DNA of 64,000 nucleotides. It comes from Alistipes sp. dk3624 (GTDB taxonomy: Bacteria > Bacteroidota > Bacteroidia > Bacteroidales > Rikenellaceae). The position numbers and the translations under genes are program-made. A model generated the notes under the pieces. The model did not search any database and had not been told where the DNA came from. It was given only the letters and a program-made list of their open reading frames with translations. Below are positions 31,570 through 41,069 of this stretch, one piece after another. Position 1 is the stretch's first letter, and each line of letters begins with the position of its first letter. Location of the stretch: contig NZ_CP045651.1 of the NCBI RefSeq assembly GCF_009557455.1, positions 1,240,001 to 1,304,000 on the forward strand, in the 5' to 3' direction.

Positions 31570-32238
31570 TCAGACGCCGACCTGACGTTTGGCCTCCATC
31601 AGGATCGTAAATGCCCGGTGAATGTCCTCGTCGCCGATCACGACGGTAAACTCGTTGGTCGTACTGATTACCTCCGCAATATTGATATTGTCCCACGCCA
31701 GCTCCTTGAAAATATAGTAATAGACGCCCGGACAGATGGTGTTTTCGGCCGGCAGCTTCACCGTAATCGACGAAAGGTTCTCGGTTTTGGCGATCTCGGT
31801 CTCTTCGGCGAAAATTTCGTCCACCAACTTGACGATCGAACTGCTCACGACGAGGGTCGTCTCGTAGATCCCCTGCGAAAAAGTGCAAAACACGTCCTTC
31901 ATCGCCCGCACGCGGTCGAGCAGCTTGGCCTGCCGTTCGTAAAGGGTCGGGGAGTTGACGAAAGCGTAATCGGCCAGGTTCGAGCGCACGATGATGTCCC
32001 CGATGTTTTCGACCACCTTTTTGAACTTCATCGCCGACATCAACTCCAGACGCGGAACCAGCCTGTTCAGCGCCATGATGACGGCGCTGTCGTTTACCTC
32101 CTTTCCTACTTTTTTCTCTATTTCGGGCTTCAGTTGCCGGGCCAACGCCGAAAGATTGACCAATCCTTCAACGAGCGCGCCTTCCAGAAAAGGCTTCTTT
32201 TTGATCACCTCTTCGACCGCATTCGGAATCGTGAGCAT
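31570..32238 (-). CDS. ACT-like protein beside lysC
   Basis: A 222-residue cytoplasmic protein. The N-terminal 100 residues are helical (AVEEVIKKKPFLEGALVEGL; LALNRL-type segment MALNRLVPRLELM), and the C-terminal part has the ACT-like beta-alpha-beta pattern, with YYYIFKELAWDNINIAEVIS and FTVVIGDEDIHRAFTILMEA. I do not know a characterised member. It is divergent from lysC, whose product also ends in ACT domains, so an amino-acid-sensing regulatory role for the aspartate pathway is plausible but unproven. No catalytic residues are evident. Confidence 0.65.
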   Translation of the reverse strand: MLTIPNAVEEVIKKKPFLEGALVEGLVNLSALARQLKPEIEKKVGKEVNDSAVIMALNRLVPRLELMSAMKFKKVVENIGDIIVRSNLADYAFVNSPTLYERQAKLLDRVRAMKDVFCTFSQGIYETTLVVSSSIVKLVDEIFAEETEIAKTENLSSITVKLPAENTICPGVYYYIFKELAWDNINIAEVISTTNEFTVVIGDEDIHRAFTILMEAKRQVGV

Positions 32239-32381
32239 ATCGTTATTTTTTATGTGACAATACCAACCGGATCCGTCGCCGCACAGGACGCTTCCCTGCC
32301 CGGGCCGTGTCTAATTTTTCACTCCGACCCGCTTTGTTGCAAAAAAAATAAAATTACCCGATAAAAACAAACAATTCATTC

Positions 32382-32389
32382 TATTTTTG
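32382..32389 (+). promoter_or_regulatory. -7 promoter box of lysC-lysA
   Basis: TATTTTTG matches TAnnTTTG. Transcription would begin about 42 bases before the lysC ATG. Confidence 0.55.
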
Positions 32390-32437
32390 TGCGAAAAATA
32401 AATTCTTGTTTGATTTTACAACTTATTGATTGTTTTT

Positions 32438-33745
32438 ATGATTAAAGTGTTGAAATTCGGAGGCACGTCGGTGGGTTCGGCCGCGAATATGAAGAAAGTA
32501 GCCGAAGTAGTCCGTCACGAAGGAGCGAGGATCACGGTGCTGTCGGCGATGTCGGGCACGACCGACGCTCTGGTGAAGATCGTGGCGGCAGCCGCAGCCG
32601 GAGACCGGGACACGGTGGAAAGCCAGCTCGCGATGTTGACCGATAAATATACGACCTGCATCGACGGGGTGCTCGGCGCGCACCGAGACGAGGCCCTCGG
32701 ACGGATGAAAGCCGCCTTTGAACTGATTCGCAGCGAAGTCGGCGCATTCCGCGAATACACTTCCGAACGCACGATCATCGCGCAGGGCGAACTACTGACC
32801 TCGGCGATTTTCACGCTGTACCTGAACGAAACCGGCATGAAGGCCGTATGCCTAAACTCGCCCGACTTCATGGTGACCGACGAAGACGGGAAAGTAGATA
32901 CTTGCCGTCTGAGGGAAGCGCTGGCTCCGGTAGCGGCCGACCAGGATACTTTCTACGTGGCGCAGGGTTTCATCTGTACGAACAACCGAAGCGAAATCGA
33001 CAACCTCGGACGCGGCGGCAGCGATTACAGCGCGGCGCTGATGGGCGCGGCGATCGACGCGAACGAAGTGCAGATATGGACCGACATCGACGGAATGCAC
33101 AACAACGATCCGCGCATCGTCGACCACACCCACCCGATCCGAAACATGAGCTTCGACGAGGCGGCCGAACTGGCTTACTTCGGGGCGAAGATCCTGCACC
33201 CGGCGACCATACAGCCCTGCAAAGACAAAGGGATCGCCGTGCTGCTGAAAAATACGATGGACCCGAAAGCCCCGGGCACGACGATTTCCGACCGCGACGA
33301 CGATTCGAAATCGTTCCACGCGGTGGCCGCCAAAGACGGAATCACCGTGATCCGTATCCACTCGGCGCGTATGCTGATGGCCTACGGCTTCCTGCGTAAG
33401 GTATTCGAGATTTTCGAACAGTACCGCACGCCGATCGACATGATTACCACGTCCGAAGTGGCCGTATCGCTGACGGTCGACAACGACAAGCACATCGACG
33501 AAATCGTCGCCGAACTCGAAAAGCTCGGCACGATCGAGATCGAACGCAACAATTCGATCGTGTGCGTCGTCGGACGAATGGAACACGGCGACGCGGGACT
33601 GGCCGCCAGCGTTTTCAAAAGCGTCCAGTCGATTCCGATCAAAATGATCTCGTACGGGGCAAGCCACCGCAGCCTGGCGATGCTGATCAGCACCGAATAC
33701 AAGAAACAAACCTTGCAATCCCTTAACGACGGACTTTTCGAATAA
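32438..33745 (+). CDS. lysC: Aspartate kinase
   Basis: A 435-residue kinase producing aspartyl phosphate, the first step of lysine, threonine and methionine synthesis. The start ATG 32438 gives MIKVLKFGGTSVGS; an upstream TTG would add four residues. The kinase core includes KFGGTSVGS and NLGRGGSDYSAALMGAAIDA, TDIDGMHNNDPRIV. Two ACT modules occupy about residues 300-435 (ITVIRIHSARMLMAYGFLRK; MITTSEVAVSLTVD; IVCVVGRMEHG), so feedback inhibition by lysine or threonine is expected. It is followed by lysA after 2 bases. Confidence 0.95.
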   Translation: MIKVLKFGGTSVGSAANMKKVAEVVRHEGARITVLSAMSGTTDALVKIVAAAAAGDRDTVESQLAMLTDKYTTCIDGVLGAHRDEALGRMKAAFELIRSEVGAFREYTSERTIIAQGELLTSAIFTLYLNETGMKAVCLNSPDFMVTDEDGKVDTCRLREALAPVAADQDTFYVAQGFICTNNRSEIDNLGRGGSDYSAALMGAAIDANEVQIWTDIDGMHNNDPRIVDHTHPIRNMSFDEAAELAYFGAKILHPATIQPCKDKGIAVLLKNTMDPKAPGTTISDRDDDSKSFHAVAAKDGITVIRIHSARMLMAYGFLRKVFEIFEQYRTPIDMITTSEVAVSLTVDNDKHIDEIVAELEKLGTIEIERNNSIVCVVGRMEHGDAGLAASVFKSVQSIPIKMISYGASHRSLAMLISTEYKKQTLQSLNDGLFE

Positions 33746-33747
33746 TT

Positions 33748-34905
33748 ATGAGCGCACGAAATTACATCAAACAGTTAGCGGAACTGCCCACGCCGTTCTA
33801 TTTTTACGACATGGAACTGCTAAACCGCACACTGAACAAGGCGACCGAAGCGTCATCGCGTTACGGCTATAAAATACATTACGCGCTGAAATCGAACTTC
33901 GACCCGCGCATCGTCGAAGCCGTGCGCCGCGCCGGCATGGGCATGGACTGCGTCAGCGGCAACGAGGTGCGGATGGCCGTCGAAAACGGGTTTGCGGCAT
34001 CGGAGATCGTATTCGCCGGCGTCGGCAAAACCGACCGGGAGATCGAATACGCGCTCGGCCAGGAAATCTTCTCGTTCAACTGCGAATCGTTGCACGAATT
34101 GCAAGTCATCAACGAAATCGCCGGACGAATGGGCAAAAAGGCGCGAATCGCGCTTCGGATCAACCCCGATGTCGATCCGAAAACGCACCGCTACATCACC
34201 ACCGGCAAAGCGGATAACAAATTCGGCATCTCGTACGACGAAATCGACGCGGCGATCGCTTCGCTCGAAAAACTCGCAAACCTCGAAATCGTCGGGCTGC
34301 ACTTCCACATCGGCTCGCAGATCCGCGATATGCAGGTGTTCGAAACGTTCAGCAAACGGGTATTCGACATCAAGGAGTGGTTCCGCGAAAAGGGCATCGT
34401 TTTGAAACACCTCAACATGGGCGGCGGACTCGGCATCGACTACGACGACCCCGACCGGGAACCGATGCCCGACTTCGAAACCTATTTCGACATCTTCCAC
34501 CGCAACCTGAAAATCGACGAAGGCCAGACCGTGCATTTCGAACTGGGCCGCTCGCTGGTCGCGCAGTGCGGCGAATTGATTACGCGCGCGCTTTACAACA
34601 AAGAAACGTCGGCCGGTACGAAGATCGTGATCGTCGACGCAGGAATGACCGACCTGATCCGGCCGGCCCTGTACGGCGCGAAACACAAGATCGAAAACCT
34701 GACTTCCGCGACCGGGAGCGAAAAATATACGATCGGCGGCCCGATCTGCGAATCGTCGGATATTTTCGGCCGCGACGTCGAACTGCCGGTCACCTCGCGC
34801 GGAGACCTGCTGACGCTGCGTTCGGCAGGGGCTTACGGCATGGCGATGGCATCGCGCTACAATCTGCAGGATCTGCCCGGAGCCGTATACAGCGATAAAC
34901 TATAA
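33748..34905 (+). CDS. lysA: Diaminopimelate decarboxylase
   Basis: A 385-residue PLP enzyme that makes lysine from meso-diaminopimelate. The PLP lysine is in KIHYALKSNFDP. HFHIGSQI and GGGLGIDY are fold-III PLP-binding motifs, and CESSDIFG with the C-terminal GAYGMAMASRYN complete the active site across the dimer. The start ATG is 2 bases after the lysC stop, so the two form a tight operon, ending at a hairpin. Confidence 0.95.
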   Translation: MSARNYIKQLAELPTPFYFYDMELLNRTLNKATEASSRYGYKIHYALKSNFDPRIVEAVRRAGMGMDCVSGNEVRMAVENGFAASEIVFAGVGKTDREIEYALGQEIFSFNCESLHELQVINEIAGRMGKKARIALRINPDVDPKTHRYITTGKADNKFGISYDEIDAAIASLEKLANLEIVGLHFHIGSQIRDMQVFETFSKRVFDIKEWFREKGIVLKHLNMGGGLGIDYDDPDREPMPDFETYFDIFHRNLKIDEGQTVHFELGRSLVAQCGELITRALYNKETSAGTKIVIVDAGMTDLIRPALYGAKHKIENLTSATGSEKYTIGGPICESSDIFGRDVELPVTSRGDLLTLRSAGAYGMAMASRYNLQDLPGAVYSDKL

Positions 34906-34929
34906 AAACATATTTTTATAAACTACCGA

Positions 34930-34961
34930 ATAAAGCGCTCATTCATAGCGCTTTATTTTTT
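34930..34961 (+). terminator. Terminator after lysA
   Basis: Perfect 10-bp stem ATAAAGCGCT / AGCGCTTTAT with loop CATTCAT, then TTTTT. Confidence 0.9.
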
Positions 34962-35231
34962 GATGTGCGATTTTCCGTTCGGAAGCACCTCGGTGACGAC
35001 GGAACCCGGTATCGCTGCCGGAGCTTGTGAAGATAAGGAATGAGCCGCCGCCGTCCGATACGAATTATCCGCATTTATCGCCGGGCGTACCCGCTGAAAT
35101 TAGATACTTTGTAAAACTTTTCGTAACTTTCGCACCTATTTCAGGCGACCGGAACACCGGCCGATTTCCGGAGGAAAGCCCGACTGCCCGAAACAATCGA
35201 CGACAAATTAAAAGGAAAACAAGATAGAACG
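34962..35231 (+). other. Gap before pheT
   Basis: No credible gene is seen. A TTTG at 35108-35111 and a TAACTTTC near 35124-35131 are weak promoter-like sequences with short spacing; the pheT start is about 100 bases downstream. Confidence 0.3.
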
Positions 35232-37694
35232 ATGAAAATTTCATTGAACTGGCTGAAAGCCTATATCAAAACCAACCTGAACGCCGAACAGATCTCCCGG
35301 ACACTGACCCAGATCGGACTCGAAGTCGAGGGATTCGAAAAAGCGGAATCGATCCGCGGGGGACTCGCCGGACTGGTCGTCGGCGAAGTGCTGACCTGCG
35401 ACAAACACCCGGACGCCGACAAACTGCACGTAACGACGGTCGACCTCGGCGACGGGCAGCCGACCCAGATCGTATGCGGCGCGCCGAACGTAGCGGCCGG
35501 ACAGAAAGTGGTCGTAGCGACGATCAACGCCATGCTGTATCCGACCGGCGAAGAGAACGGCTTCAAGATCAAAAAAAGTAAAATCCGCGGCGTCGAATCA
35601 TTCGGTATGCTGTGCGCCGAAGACGAGATCGGCGTGGGAACGAGCCACGAAGGAATCATCGTACTGCCGGCCGACGTGAAAGCGGGAACTCCGGCGAAAG
35701 AATATTTCCAATTGGAAGACGATTACCTGCTCGAAATCGGCCTGACGCCGAACCGGGCCGACGCGATGTCGCACTACGGCGTAGCGCGCGACCTGGCCGT
35801 CTACCTGAAGGCCAACGACATCCCGCACGAACTGATCCTGCCTGCGGTCGACGCGTTCGGCCGGGACAACGATTCGAAAACCATCGCCGTGGAGGTAGCC
35901 GATTCCGAAGCCGCGCCGCGTTACATGGGCGTAACGATGACCGGAATCAAAATCGCGCCTTCGCCGGACTGGTTGCAACAACGCCTGCGAGCTATCGGCA
36001 TTAACCCGAAAAACAACGTGGTCGACATCACGAACTTCATTTTACACGAAACCGGACAACCGTTGCACGCATTCGACGCGGCGAAAATCAAAGGAGACAA
36101 AATCGTCGTGAGAACCTGCCCGGAAGGGACGCCGTTCGTTACGCTGGACGGTGTGGAACGCAAACTGTCGGCCGAAGACCTGATGATCTGCAACGCCGAA
36201 GGGCCGATGTGTATCGCCGGCGTGTTCGGCGGACTCGACTCGGGCGTATCGGACTCGACGACCGAAGTATTTATCGAGAGCGCCTATTTCAACCCTGTCT
36301 GGATCCGCAAAACGGCCAAACGCCACGGACTGAGTACCGACGCGTCGTTCCGCTACGAACGCGGAATCGACCCGGACATGACGCCTTACGCGCTCAGGCG
36401 CGCCGCGCTGCTGATCCGCGAACTGGCCGGAGGCGTCGTTACTTCGGCCGTAACCGACATCTACCCGGTGCGGATCGAGCCGTTCCGGTTCGAGGTGTCG
36501 TACGACCGGATCGTCCGGCTGATCGGCAAAGCGATCCCGGAGACGACCGTCCGGAAAATCATCGACGCGCTCGGCGTGACGATCGAATCGGAACGCGACG
36601 GCGCATGGCAGGTCTGCGTACCGCCTTACCGCGTCGACGTGCGGCGCGAGGCCGACCTCGTGGAAGACATCCTGCGGATTTACGGCTACGACAACGTAGA
36701 GATCCCGATGCACGTCAACTCGACGCTCTCCTACGCTCCGAAGCCGAACCGCGACAAGCTGATCAACATGCTCTCCGATACGCTGAGCGCCAACGGATTT
36801 TTAGAGATTATGAGTAATTCGCTGACTAAAGCGGCCTATTACGAAAACTTATCGGCCTACAAAGCCGAAAATTGCGTGCAGATTCTCAACCCGCTCAGCA
36901 ACGACCTGAGCGTAATGCGTCAAACACTGTTGTTCAACGCAATGGAGGCGATCCAACTGAACGTCAACCGCCGCAACGGAGACCTGAAAATCTACGAATT
37001 CGGCAACTGCTACTCTTACGATCCGGCAAAAGCCGAAGAGGGAGGGCTCGCGCCGTACAGCCAGCGGGCAATGGTTTCGATGGCCATAACCGGCGCAGAC
37101 CACGCGGCTTCGTGGAACGTTCAATCGCAGCCGAGCACTTTTTACACGCTACGGAGCGCGGCTGAAAAAGTGCTGAAAAAATTCGGTGTCGACCTGAACG
37201 ACGCGACCACCGAACCGCTCGACAGCGACCTGTATGCCGAAGCGGTCCGCTGCAAATTCAACGGCAGACAACCGCTGCTCGAAATGGGCGTCGTGTCGCG
37301 GAAGATCCGCAACCTGTTCGACGTTAAAGCGGACGTTTATTACCTCGAACTGAATTTCGACGCGCTGGTCAAACTGACCCGAAACCATACGGTCACGGTC
37401 AGCGAACTGCCAAAATACCCGGAAGTGAAACGCGACCTGGCACTGCTCGTGGACAAGAGCGTCAACTTCGCGCAACTGCGCAGGATTGCTTTCGCGACCG
37501 AGAAAAAACTATTGAAGAGCGTATCGCTGTTCGACGTATACGAGGGCGACAAGCTGCCGGAAGGCAAAAAATCGTACGCGCTGAGTTTCGTCCTCGAAGA
37601 CCGTGAAAAAACGCTGACCGACCAAGTGATCGACCGGACGATGGGCAATCTGATCCGCGAATTCGAACGGCAGGCCGGAGCGCAGATCCGCTAA
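35232..37694 (+). CDS. pheT: Phenylalanyl-tRNA synthetase beta subunit
   Basis: An 820-residue subunit of the alpha2beta2 synthetase that charges tRNA-Phe. N-terminal lead MKISLNWLKAYIKTNLNAEQ; tRNA-binding OB domain at about residues 40-150 (VVGEVLTCDKHPDADKLHVT); B3/B4 domain (editing pocket) around 210-400 (NVVDITNFILHETGQPLHAF; GLSTDASFRYERGID); B5 (RFEVSYDRIVRLIGKAIPE); catalytic-like core (SNGFLEIMSNSLTKAAYYEN region); and C-terminal FDX-ACB anticodon-binding domain from about 725 (ELPKYPEVKRDLALLVDKSV). Length is normal. pheS is not in the window. guaA follows after 27 bases on the same strand. Confidence 0.96.
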   Translation: MKISLNWLKAYIKTNLNAEQISRTLTQIGLEVEGFEKAESIRGGLAGLVVGEVLTCDKHPDADKLHVTTVDLGDGQPTQIVCGAPNVAAGQKVVVATINAMLYPTGEENGFKIKKSKIRGVESFGMLCAEDEIGVGTSHEGIIVLPADVKAGTPAKEYFQLEDDYLLEIGLTPNRADAMSHYGVARDLAVYLKANDIPHELILPAVDAFGRDNDSKTIAVEVADSEAAPRYMGVTMTGIKIAPSPDWLQQRLRAIGINPKNNVVDITNFILHETGQPLHAFDAAKIKGDKIVVRTCPEGTPFVTLDGVERKLSAEDLMICNAEGPMCIAGVFGGLDSGVSDSTTEVFIESAYFNPVWIRKTAKRHGLSTDASFRYERGIDPDMTPYALRRAALLIRELAGGVVTSAVTDIYPVRIEPFRFEVSYDRIVRLIGKAIPETTVRKIIDALGVTIESERDGAWQVCVPPYRVDVRREADLVEDILRIYGYDNVEIPMHVNSTLSYAPKPNRDKLINMLSDTLSANGFLEIMSNSLTKAAYYENLSAYKAENCVQILNPLSNDLSVMRQTLLFNAMEAIQLNVNRRNGDLKIYEFGNCYSYDPAKAEEGGLAPYSQRAMVSMAITGADHAASWNVQSQPSTFYTLRSAAEKVLKKFGVDLNDATTEPLDSDLYAEAVRCKFNGRQPLLEMGVVSRKIRNLFDVKADVYYLELNFDALVKLTRNHTVTVSELPKYPEVKRDLALLVDKSVNFAQLRRIAFATEKKLLKSVSLFDVYEGDKLPEGKKSYALSFVLEDREKTLTDQVIDRTMGNLIREFERQAGAQIR

Positions 37695-37721
37695 ACGCAC
37701 GAAAAACACATCTAACAGAAT

Positions 37722-39251
37722 ATGCAGGAAAAAATCTTGATTCTCGATTTCGGTTCACAGTACACGCAGCTGATCGCACGCCGCGTGCGCGAGCTGAACG
37801 TCTATTGCGAAATCCATCCGTACAACCACTTCCCTCAGCCGGACGAATCGGTCAGAGGAGTGATCCTCTCCGGAAGTCCTTATTCGGTACGGGACGCCCA
37901 GGCGCCTCAGGCAGACCTGTCGGCGATCAAGGGACGCTTTCCGATGCTGGGCGTCTGCTACGGGGCCCAGTACCTGTCGCAACAATTCGGCGGCGAGGTA
38001 AGACCATCGGCCACAAGGGAATACGGACGCGCGATACTATCGAAAGTCGTTGCGAACAACCCGCTGATCGCAGGCCTTTCGGACAGGACGCAAGTATGGA
38101 TGTCGCATGGAGATACGATCGTGAAGATTCCGGAAAACTACCGCATCATCGCCAGCACGGACACCGTTCCGGTCGCCGCCTTCCAGATCGAAGGCGAACA
38201 GACCTGGGGCATCCAGTTTCACCCGGAAGTGTACCATTCGACCGAAGGCAAACAACTGCTGAAACATTTCGTCGTGGATATCTGCGGCTGCCGCCAACAG
38301 TGGACGCCCGACTCGTTCATCGAATCGACCGTCCGCGAACTGCGCGACAAGATCAAAGGCGACAAGGTATTGCTGGGACTCTCCGGCGGCGTCGATTCGT
38401 CGGTGGCGGCCGAACTGCTGCACAAAGCGGTAGGCGATCAGTTGGTCTGCATCTTCGTCGATATGGGCCTGCTTCGCAAAGACGAATTCGAATCGGTGCT
38501 GAAATCCTACGAGTCGATGGGACTGAACGTAATCGGCGTACGGGCCGGCGATAAATTCCTCGCCGACCTGGCCGGCGTGACCGACCCGGAAAAGAAACGG
38601 AAGATTATCGGCCGCGATTTCATCGAAGTATTCGACGCCGAGGCGCAGAAACTGACCGACGTGAAGTGGCTCGCCCAGGGAACGATCTATCCCGACGTGA
38701 TCGAATCGATCTCGGTCAACGGCCCGTCGGCGACGATCAAATCGCACCACAACGTAGGGGGGCTGCCCGAAAAGATGAACCTCAAAATCGTCGAACCGCT
38801 GCGACTGCTGTTCAAGGACGAAGTACGCCGCGTGGGACGCCAGTTGAACGTTCCGGCGGATATCCTCGGGCGCCATCCGTTCCCGGGGCCGGGACTCGGC
38901 ATCCGTATCCTCGGCGAAGTGACGGCCGAGAAAGTCCGTATCCTGCAAGAAGCCGATAAAATCTTTATCGACGGACTGAAAGAGTCGGGACTGTACGATC
39001 AGGTCTGGCAGGCGGGCGTGATGCTGCTGCCGGTTCAGTCGGTCGGCGTGATGGGCGACGAACGCACTTATGAAAACTGCGTAGCGCTGCGCGCGGTCAC
39101 CTCGACGGACGGCATGACCGCCGACTGGGTACACCTGCCCTACGATTTTCTCGCTAAAGTCTCGAACGACATCATCAACCGCGTAAAAGGAATCAATCGC
39201 GTCGTTTACGACATCAGTTCGAAACCGCCCGCAACGATCGAGTGGGAATAG
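37722..39251 (+). CDS. guaA: GMP synthase (glutamine-hydrolysing)
   Basis: A 509-residue enzyme that aminates XMP to GMP. The N-terminal class I glutamine amidotransferase has the nucleophile Cys in [15 protein letters not shown] and the His/Glu pair in [13 protein letters not shown]. The ATP pyrophosphatase domain carries the P-loop [16 protein letters not shown]. The C-terminal dimerisation domain ends [19 protein letters not shown] and PPATIEWE, normal for the family. It follows pheT closely and ends with a hairpin. Confidence 0.97.
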   Translation: MQEKILILDFGSQYTQLIARRVRELNVYCEIHPYNHFPQPDESVRGVILSGSPYSVRDAQAPQADLSAIKGRFPMLGVCYGAQYLSQQFGGEVRPSATREYGRAILSKVVANNPLIAGLSDRTQVWMSHGDTIVKIPENYRIIASTDTVPVAAFQIEGEQTWGIQFHPEVYHSTEGKQLLKHFVVDICGCRQQWTPDSFIESTVRELRDKIKGDKVLLGLSGGVDSSVAAELLHKAVGDQLVCIFVDMGLLRKDEFESVLKSYESMGLNVIGVRAGDKFLADLAGVTDPEKKRKIIGRDFIEVFDAEAQKLTDVKWLAQGTIYPDVIESISVNGPSATIKSHHNVGGLPEKMNLKIVEPLRLLFKDEVRRVGRQLNVPADILGRHPFPGPGLGIRILGEVTAEKVRILQEADKIFIDGLKESGLYDQVWQAGVMLLPVQSVGVMGDERTYENCVALRAVTSTDGMTADWVHLPYDFLAKVSNDIINRVKGINRVVYDISSKPPATIEWE

Positions 39252-39270
39252 GACGATTCACCGAATCAAA

Positions 39271-39308
39271 CGCCCGGACGTTCATACAGGAACGATCCGG
39301 GCGCTTTT
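39271..39308 (+). terminator. Terminator after guaA
   Basis: CGCCCGGA-CGTTC pairs with GAACG-A-TCCGGGCG (one bulge), followed by TTTT. Confidence 0.75.
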
Positions 39309-39520
39309 CATTCGGTCAGCGCGGCAGGCCAATTCGGATCGTTCGCATCGGCCGTAGCCAAACGAATGTCGTAAACGATGCCGTCGCCGCAATAAGTGTA
39401 GTACAGATAAATCGGTCCGTCCTTAACGACCATGCAGGAGCCTCCGGTCCCGTAAGCCACTTTATGAATTAATTCGTTCGTACCCGCTACCAGCGGATCG
39501 GTGTCCTTCCGATACTTTGC
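39308..39520 (-). pseudogene. 3' remnant of a glycosidase-like gene
   Basis: An open frame ending at 39308 reads NELIHKVAYGTGGSCMVVK, GPIYLYYTYCGDGIVYD and IRLATADANDPNWP, a pattern I associate with the last blades of GH43/GH32-like beta-propeller enzymes. The 5' part of the frame runs into the ung coding region (ung stops at 39487) and is not like protein there. So only the C-terminal about 65-70 residues survive downstream of ung. The family assignment is tentative. The frame is free of stops, which may mean recent truncation. Confidence 0.55.
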
Positions 39521-40149
39521 AGGTATTGATTCGCCTGACTGAAATGACGGCACCCGAAAAAGCCCCGGTAAGCCGACAGCGGGGACGGATGCACGGTCTT
39601 CAGGATACAATTCCGCTGCGGATCGACCATCGACGCCTTACGCTGGGCGTAAGACCCCCACAGCATGTAGACAATCCCCTGTTTTTGCCGCGCGATAGCC
39701 TGTACGACGGCATCGGTAAACTGCTCCCACCCTTTTCCGGCATGCGAAGTCGCCTCGTGGGCGCGCACCGTCAACACGGCGTTCAACAGCAACACACCCT
39801 GTTCGGCCCAACGGTCGAGGTTGCCGCTCTGCGGAACCGGCGTCCCCGTATCGGCGTTCACCTCCTGGAAAATATTGACCAGCGACGGCGGAAACTGCAC
39901 CCCGTCGTTTACAGAGAAACACAGGCCGTTGGCCTGCCCGACGCCGTGATAAGGGTCCTGCCCGATAATCACGACCTTCAGATCGTCCGGATCGCACTTA
40001 TCGAACGCCCGGAAAATATTTTTCCCGGCGGGAAAAACCTGCCTCGTGGCATATTCCTGTTTGACGAACGCGGCAAGCTGCTCGAAATAGGGTTTCTCAA
40101 ACTCCGCTCCGATCAGATCTTTCCACCGCGGAGCTATCTTTACGTTCAT
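39487..40149 (-). CDS. ung: Uracil-DNA glycosylase
   Basis: A 220-residue family-1 UDG that removes uracil from DNA in base-excision repair. The catalytic water-activating motif IGQDPYHGVGQANGLCF is at about residues 61-77, the uracil-recognition segment is LLLNAVLTVRAHEATSHAGK, and the DNA-minor-groove loop is TVHPSPLSAYRGFFG. Length is normal. It starts 21 bases after the stop of the S24 regulator gene, so the two are probably co-transcribed. Confidence 0.96.
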   Translation of the reverse strand: MNVKIAPRWKDLIGAEFEKPYFEQLAAFVKQEYATRQVFPAGKNIFRAFDKCDPDDLKVVIIGQDPYHGVGQANGLCFSVNDGVQFPPSLVNIFQEVNADTGTPVPQSGNLDRWAEQGVLLLNAVLTVRAHEATSHAGKGWEQFTDAVVQAIARQKQGIVYMLWGSYAQRKASMVDPQRNCILKTVHPSPLSAYRGFFGCRHFSQANQYLQSIGRTPIRW

Positions 40150-40170
40150 ATCGCTATAAATTTAGGTTAG

Positions 40171-40869
40171 TTACCGGATCGAGTTCATCCGTATGCTGGC
40201 TTTCACGAAAGCCAGCGCACGGATTCTGGATATTTCGACGTCCTTGTCGGCATGATGGACATTCTGGCTCACCAGTCTGACGCACCCCTCCTTGTCGGAC
40301 TTCTGGATATATTTGACCGTAATGTACTCCTCGCCGTCGATGTCGATCGAAAGCAGGTACATATCGCCCCAGAAAATGTCGTTGATGTCGTTCAACTGCT
40401 TGTACAGCACGATATCGCCGCTTTTGAGCAACGGATACATGCTGTCGCCTACGACATAAATCGCCCCGTCGCACTTCGGCAGATTCGGAATGTGGATGTA
40501 ATCCACCGGCTGCCGGGACGCCTTGTCCAGAAATAGCGGAACGAGGCCCGCCGTCCCCTCCACGTTGTACAGCGGCACGCTCTGCGATCCGACCGGGCGG
40601 TCGCTCCCCTTCAGGAAAGTCCGCTCGGGGAACTGCTCGTTGAACATGGCTCCCGTTCCGGATTCAAGCCATTCCGGATTGACATTCAATGTTTGAATCA
40701 AAATATTGCGGTTTCGTTCCGACAACGACGCCCTTCCGGTTTCGATCATCGACAACGCGCTTTTACCGATCCCTATGATACGGGCCATATCTTCTTGAGT
40801 CATCGACAATTCAGAGCGAATCATACGCAGCCGGTCGCACAAAATACGGATATCGTTATTTTTTTGCAT
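40171..40869 (-). CDS. XRE/S24 LexA-like regulator in operon with ung
   Basis: A 232-residue regulator; ATG at 40867-40869 was chosen because the only upstream start is TTG. The N-terminal XRE helix-turn-helix is MTQEDMARIIGIGKSALSMI. The C-terminal half is a LexA/S24 peptidase-type fold: VVGDSMYPLLKSGDIVLYKQ carries the Ser and a Lys lies in EEYITVKYIQ, about 40 residues further on, as needed for a Ser-Lys dyad. Between them (about 80-110) lies a linker with no obvious Ala-Gly cleavage bond that I can be sure of, so RecA-stimulated self-cleavage is only possible, not shown. Phage CI-like repressors and chromosomal SOS regulators share this layout. It is followed by ung. Confidence 0.88.
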   Translation of the reverse strand: MQKNNDIRILCDRLRMIRSELSMTQEDMARIIGIGKSALSMIETGRASLSERNRNILIQTLNVNPEWLESGTGAMFNEQFPERTFLKGSDRPVGSQSVPLYNVEGTAGLVPLFLDKASRQPVDYIHIPNLPKCDGAIYVVGDSMYPLLKSGDIVLYKQLNDINDIFWGDMYLLSIDIDGEEYITVKYIQKSDKEGCVRLVSQNVHHADKDVEISRIRALAFVKASIRMNSIR

Positions 40870-40908
40870 TTTTTCAGGCAAAAATGTGTTTTATTAAAAT
40901 ATTGAACT

Positions 40909-40952
40909 TATATTTGTACTGCAAAGTTAAACAGTTTTACACAAAATTCAAA
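40909..40952. promoter_or_regulatory. Overlapping divergent promoter boxes of the S24 gene
   Basis: CAAAGTTA at 40922-40929 reads TAACTTTG on the minus strand, with TTTG at 40949-40952 after a 19-base spacer. TATATTTG at 40909-40916 on the plus strand is a -7 box facing the small gene at 41070. The minus -33 lies inside an ATTCAAA repeat. Confidence 0.5.
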
Positions 40953-41057
40953 TAGAAATTGATATAAAGACTATTACAAGCTTTCCAAATTCAAATCTTA
41001 GATTCAAAAATTGTATAATCCATTTCGAACCGTTCTTATTTAATCTTTGTATTCAAA
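40946..41057. repeat. Four ATTCAAA direct repeats, candidate operators
   Basis: ATTCAAA occurs at 40946, 40989, 41002 and 41051 in a 112-base divergent region. They lie near the S24 promoter and before the gene at 41070. They may be operator half-sites, though the AT-rich context makes chance repeats possible. Confidence 0.4.
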
Positions 41058-41069
41058 ACTGCAAGAATT

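Noticed and set aside
34962-35227. Possible small gene before pheT
   Set aside because: The open frame has no family match, no start with a convincing signal and irregular composition.
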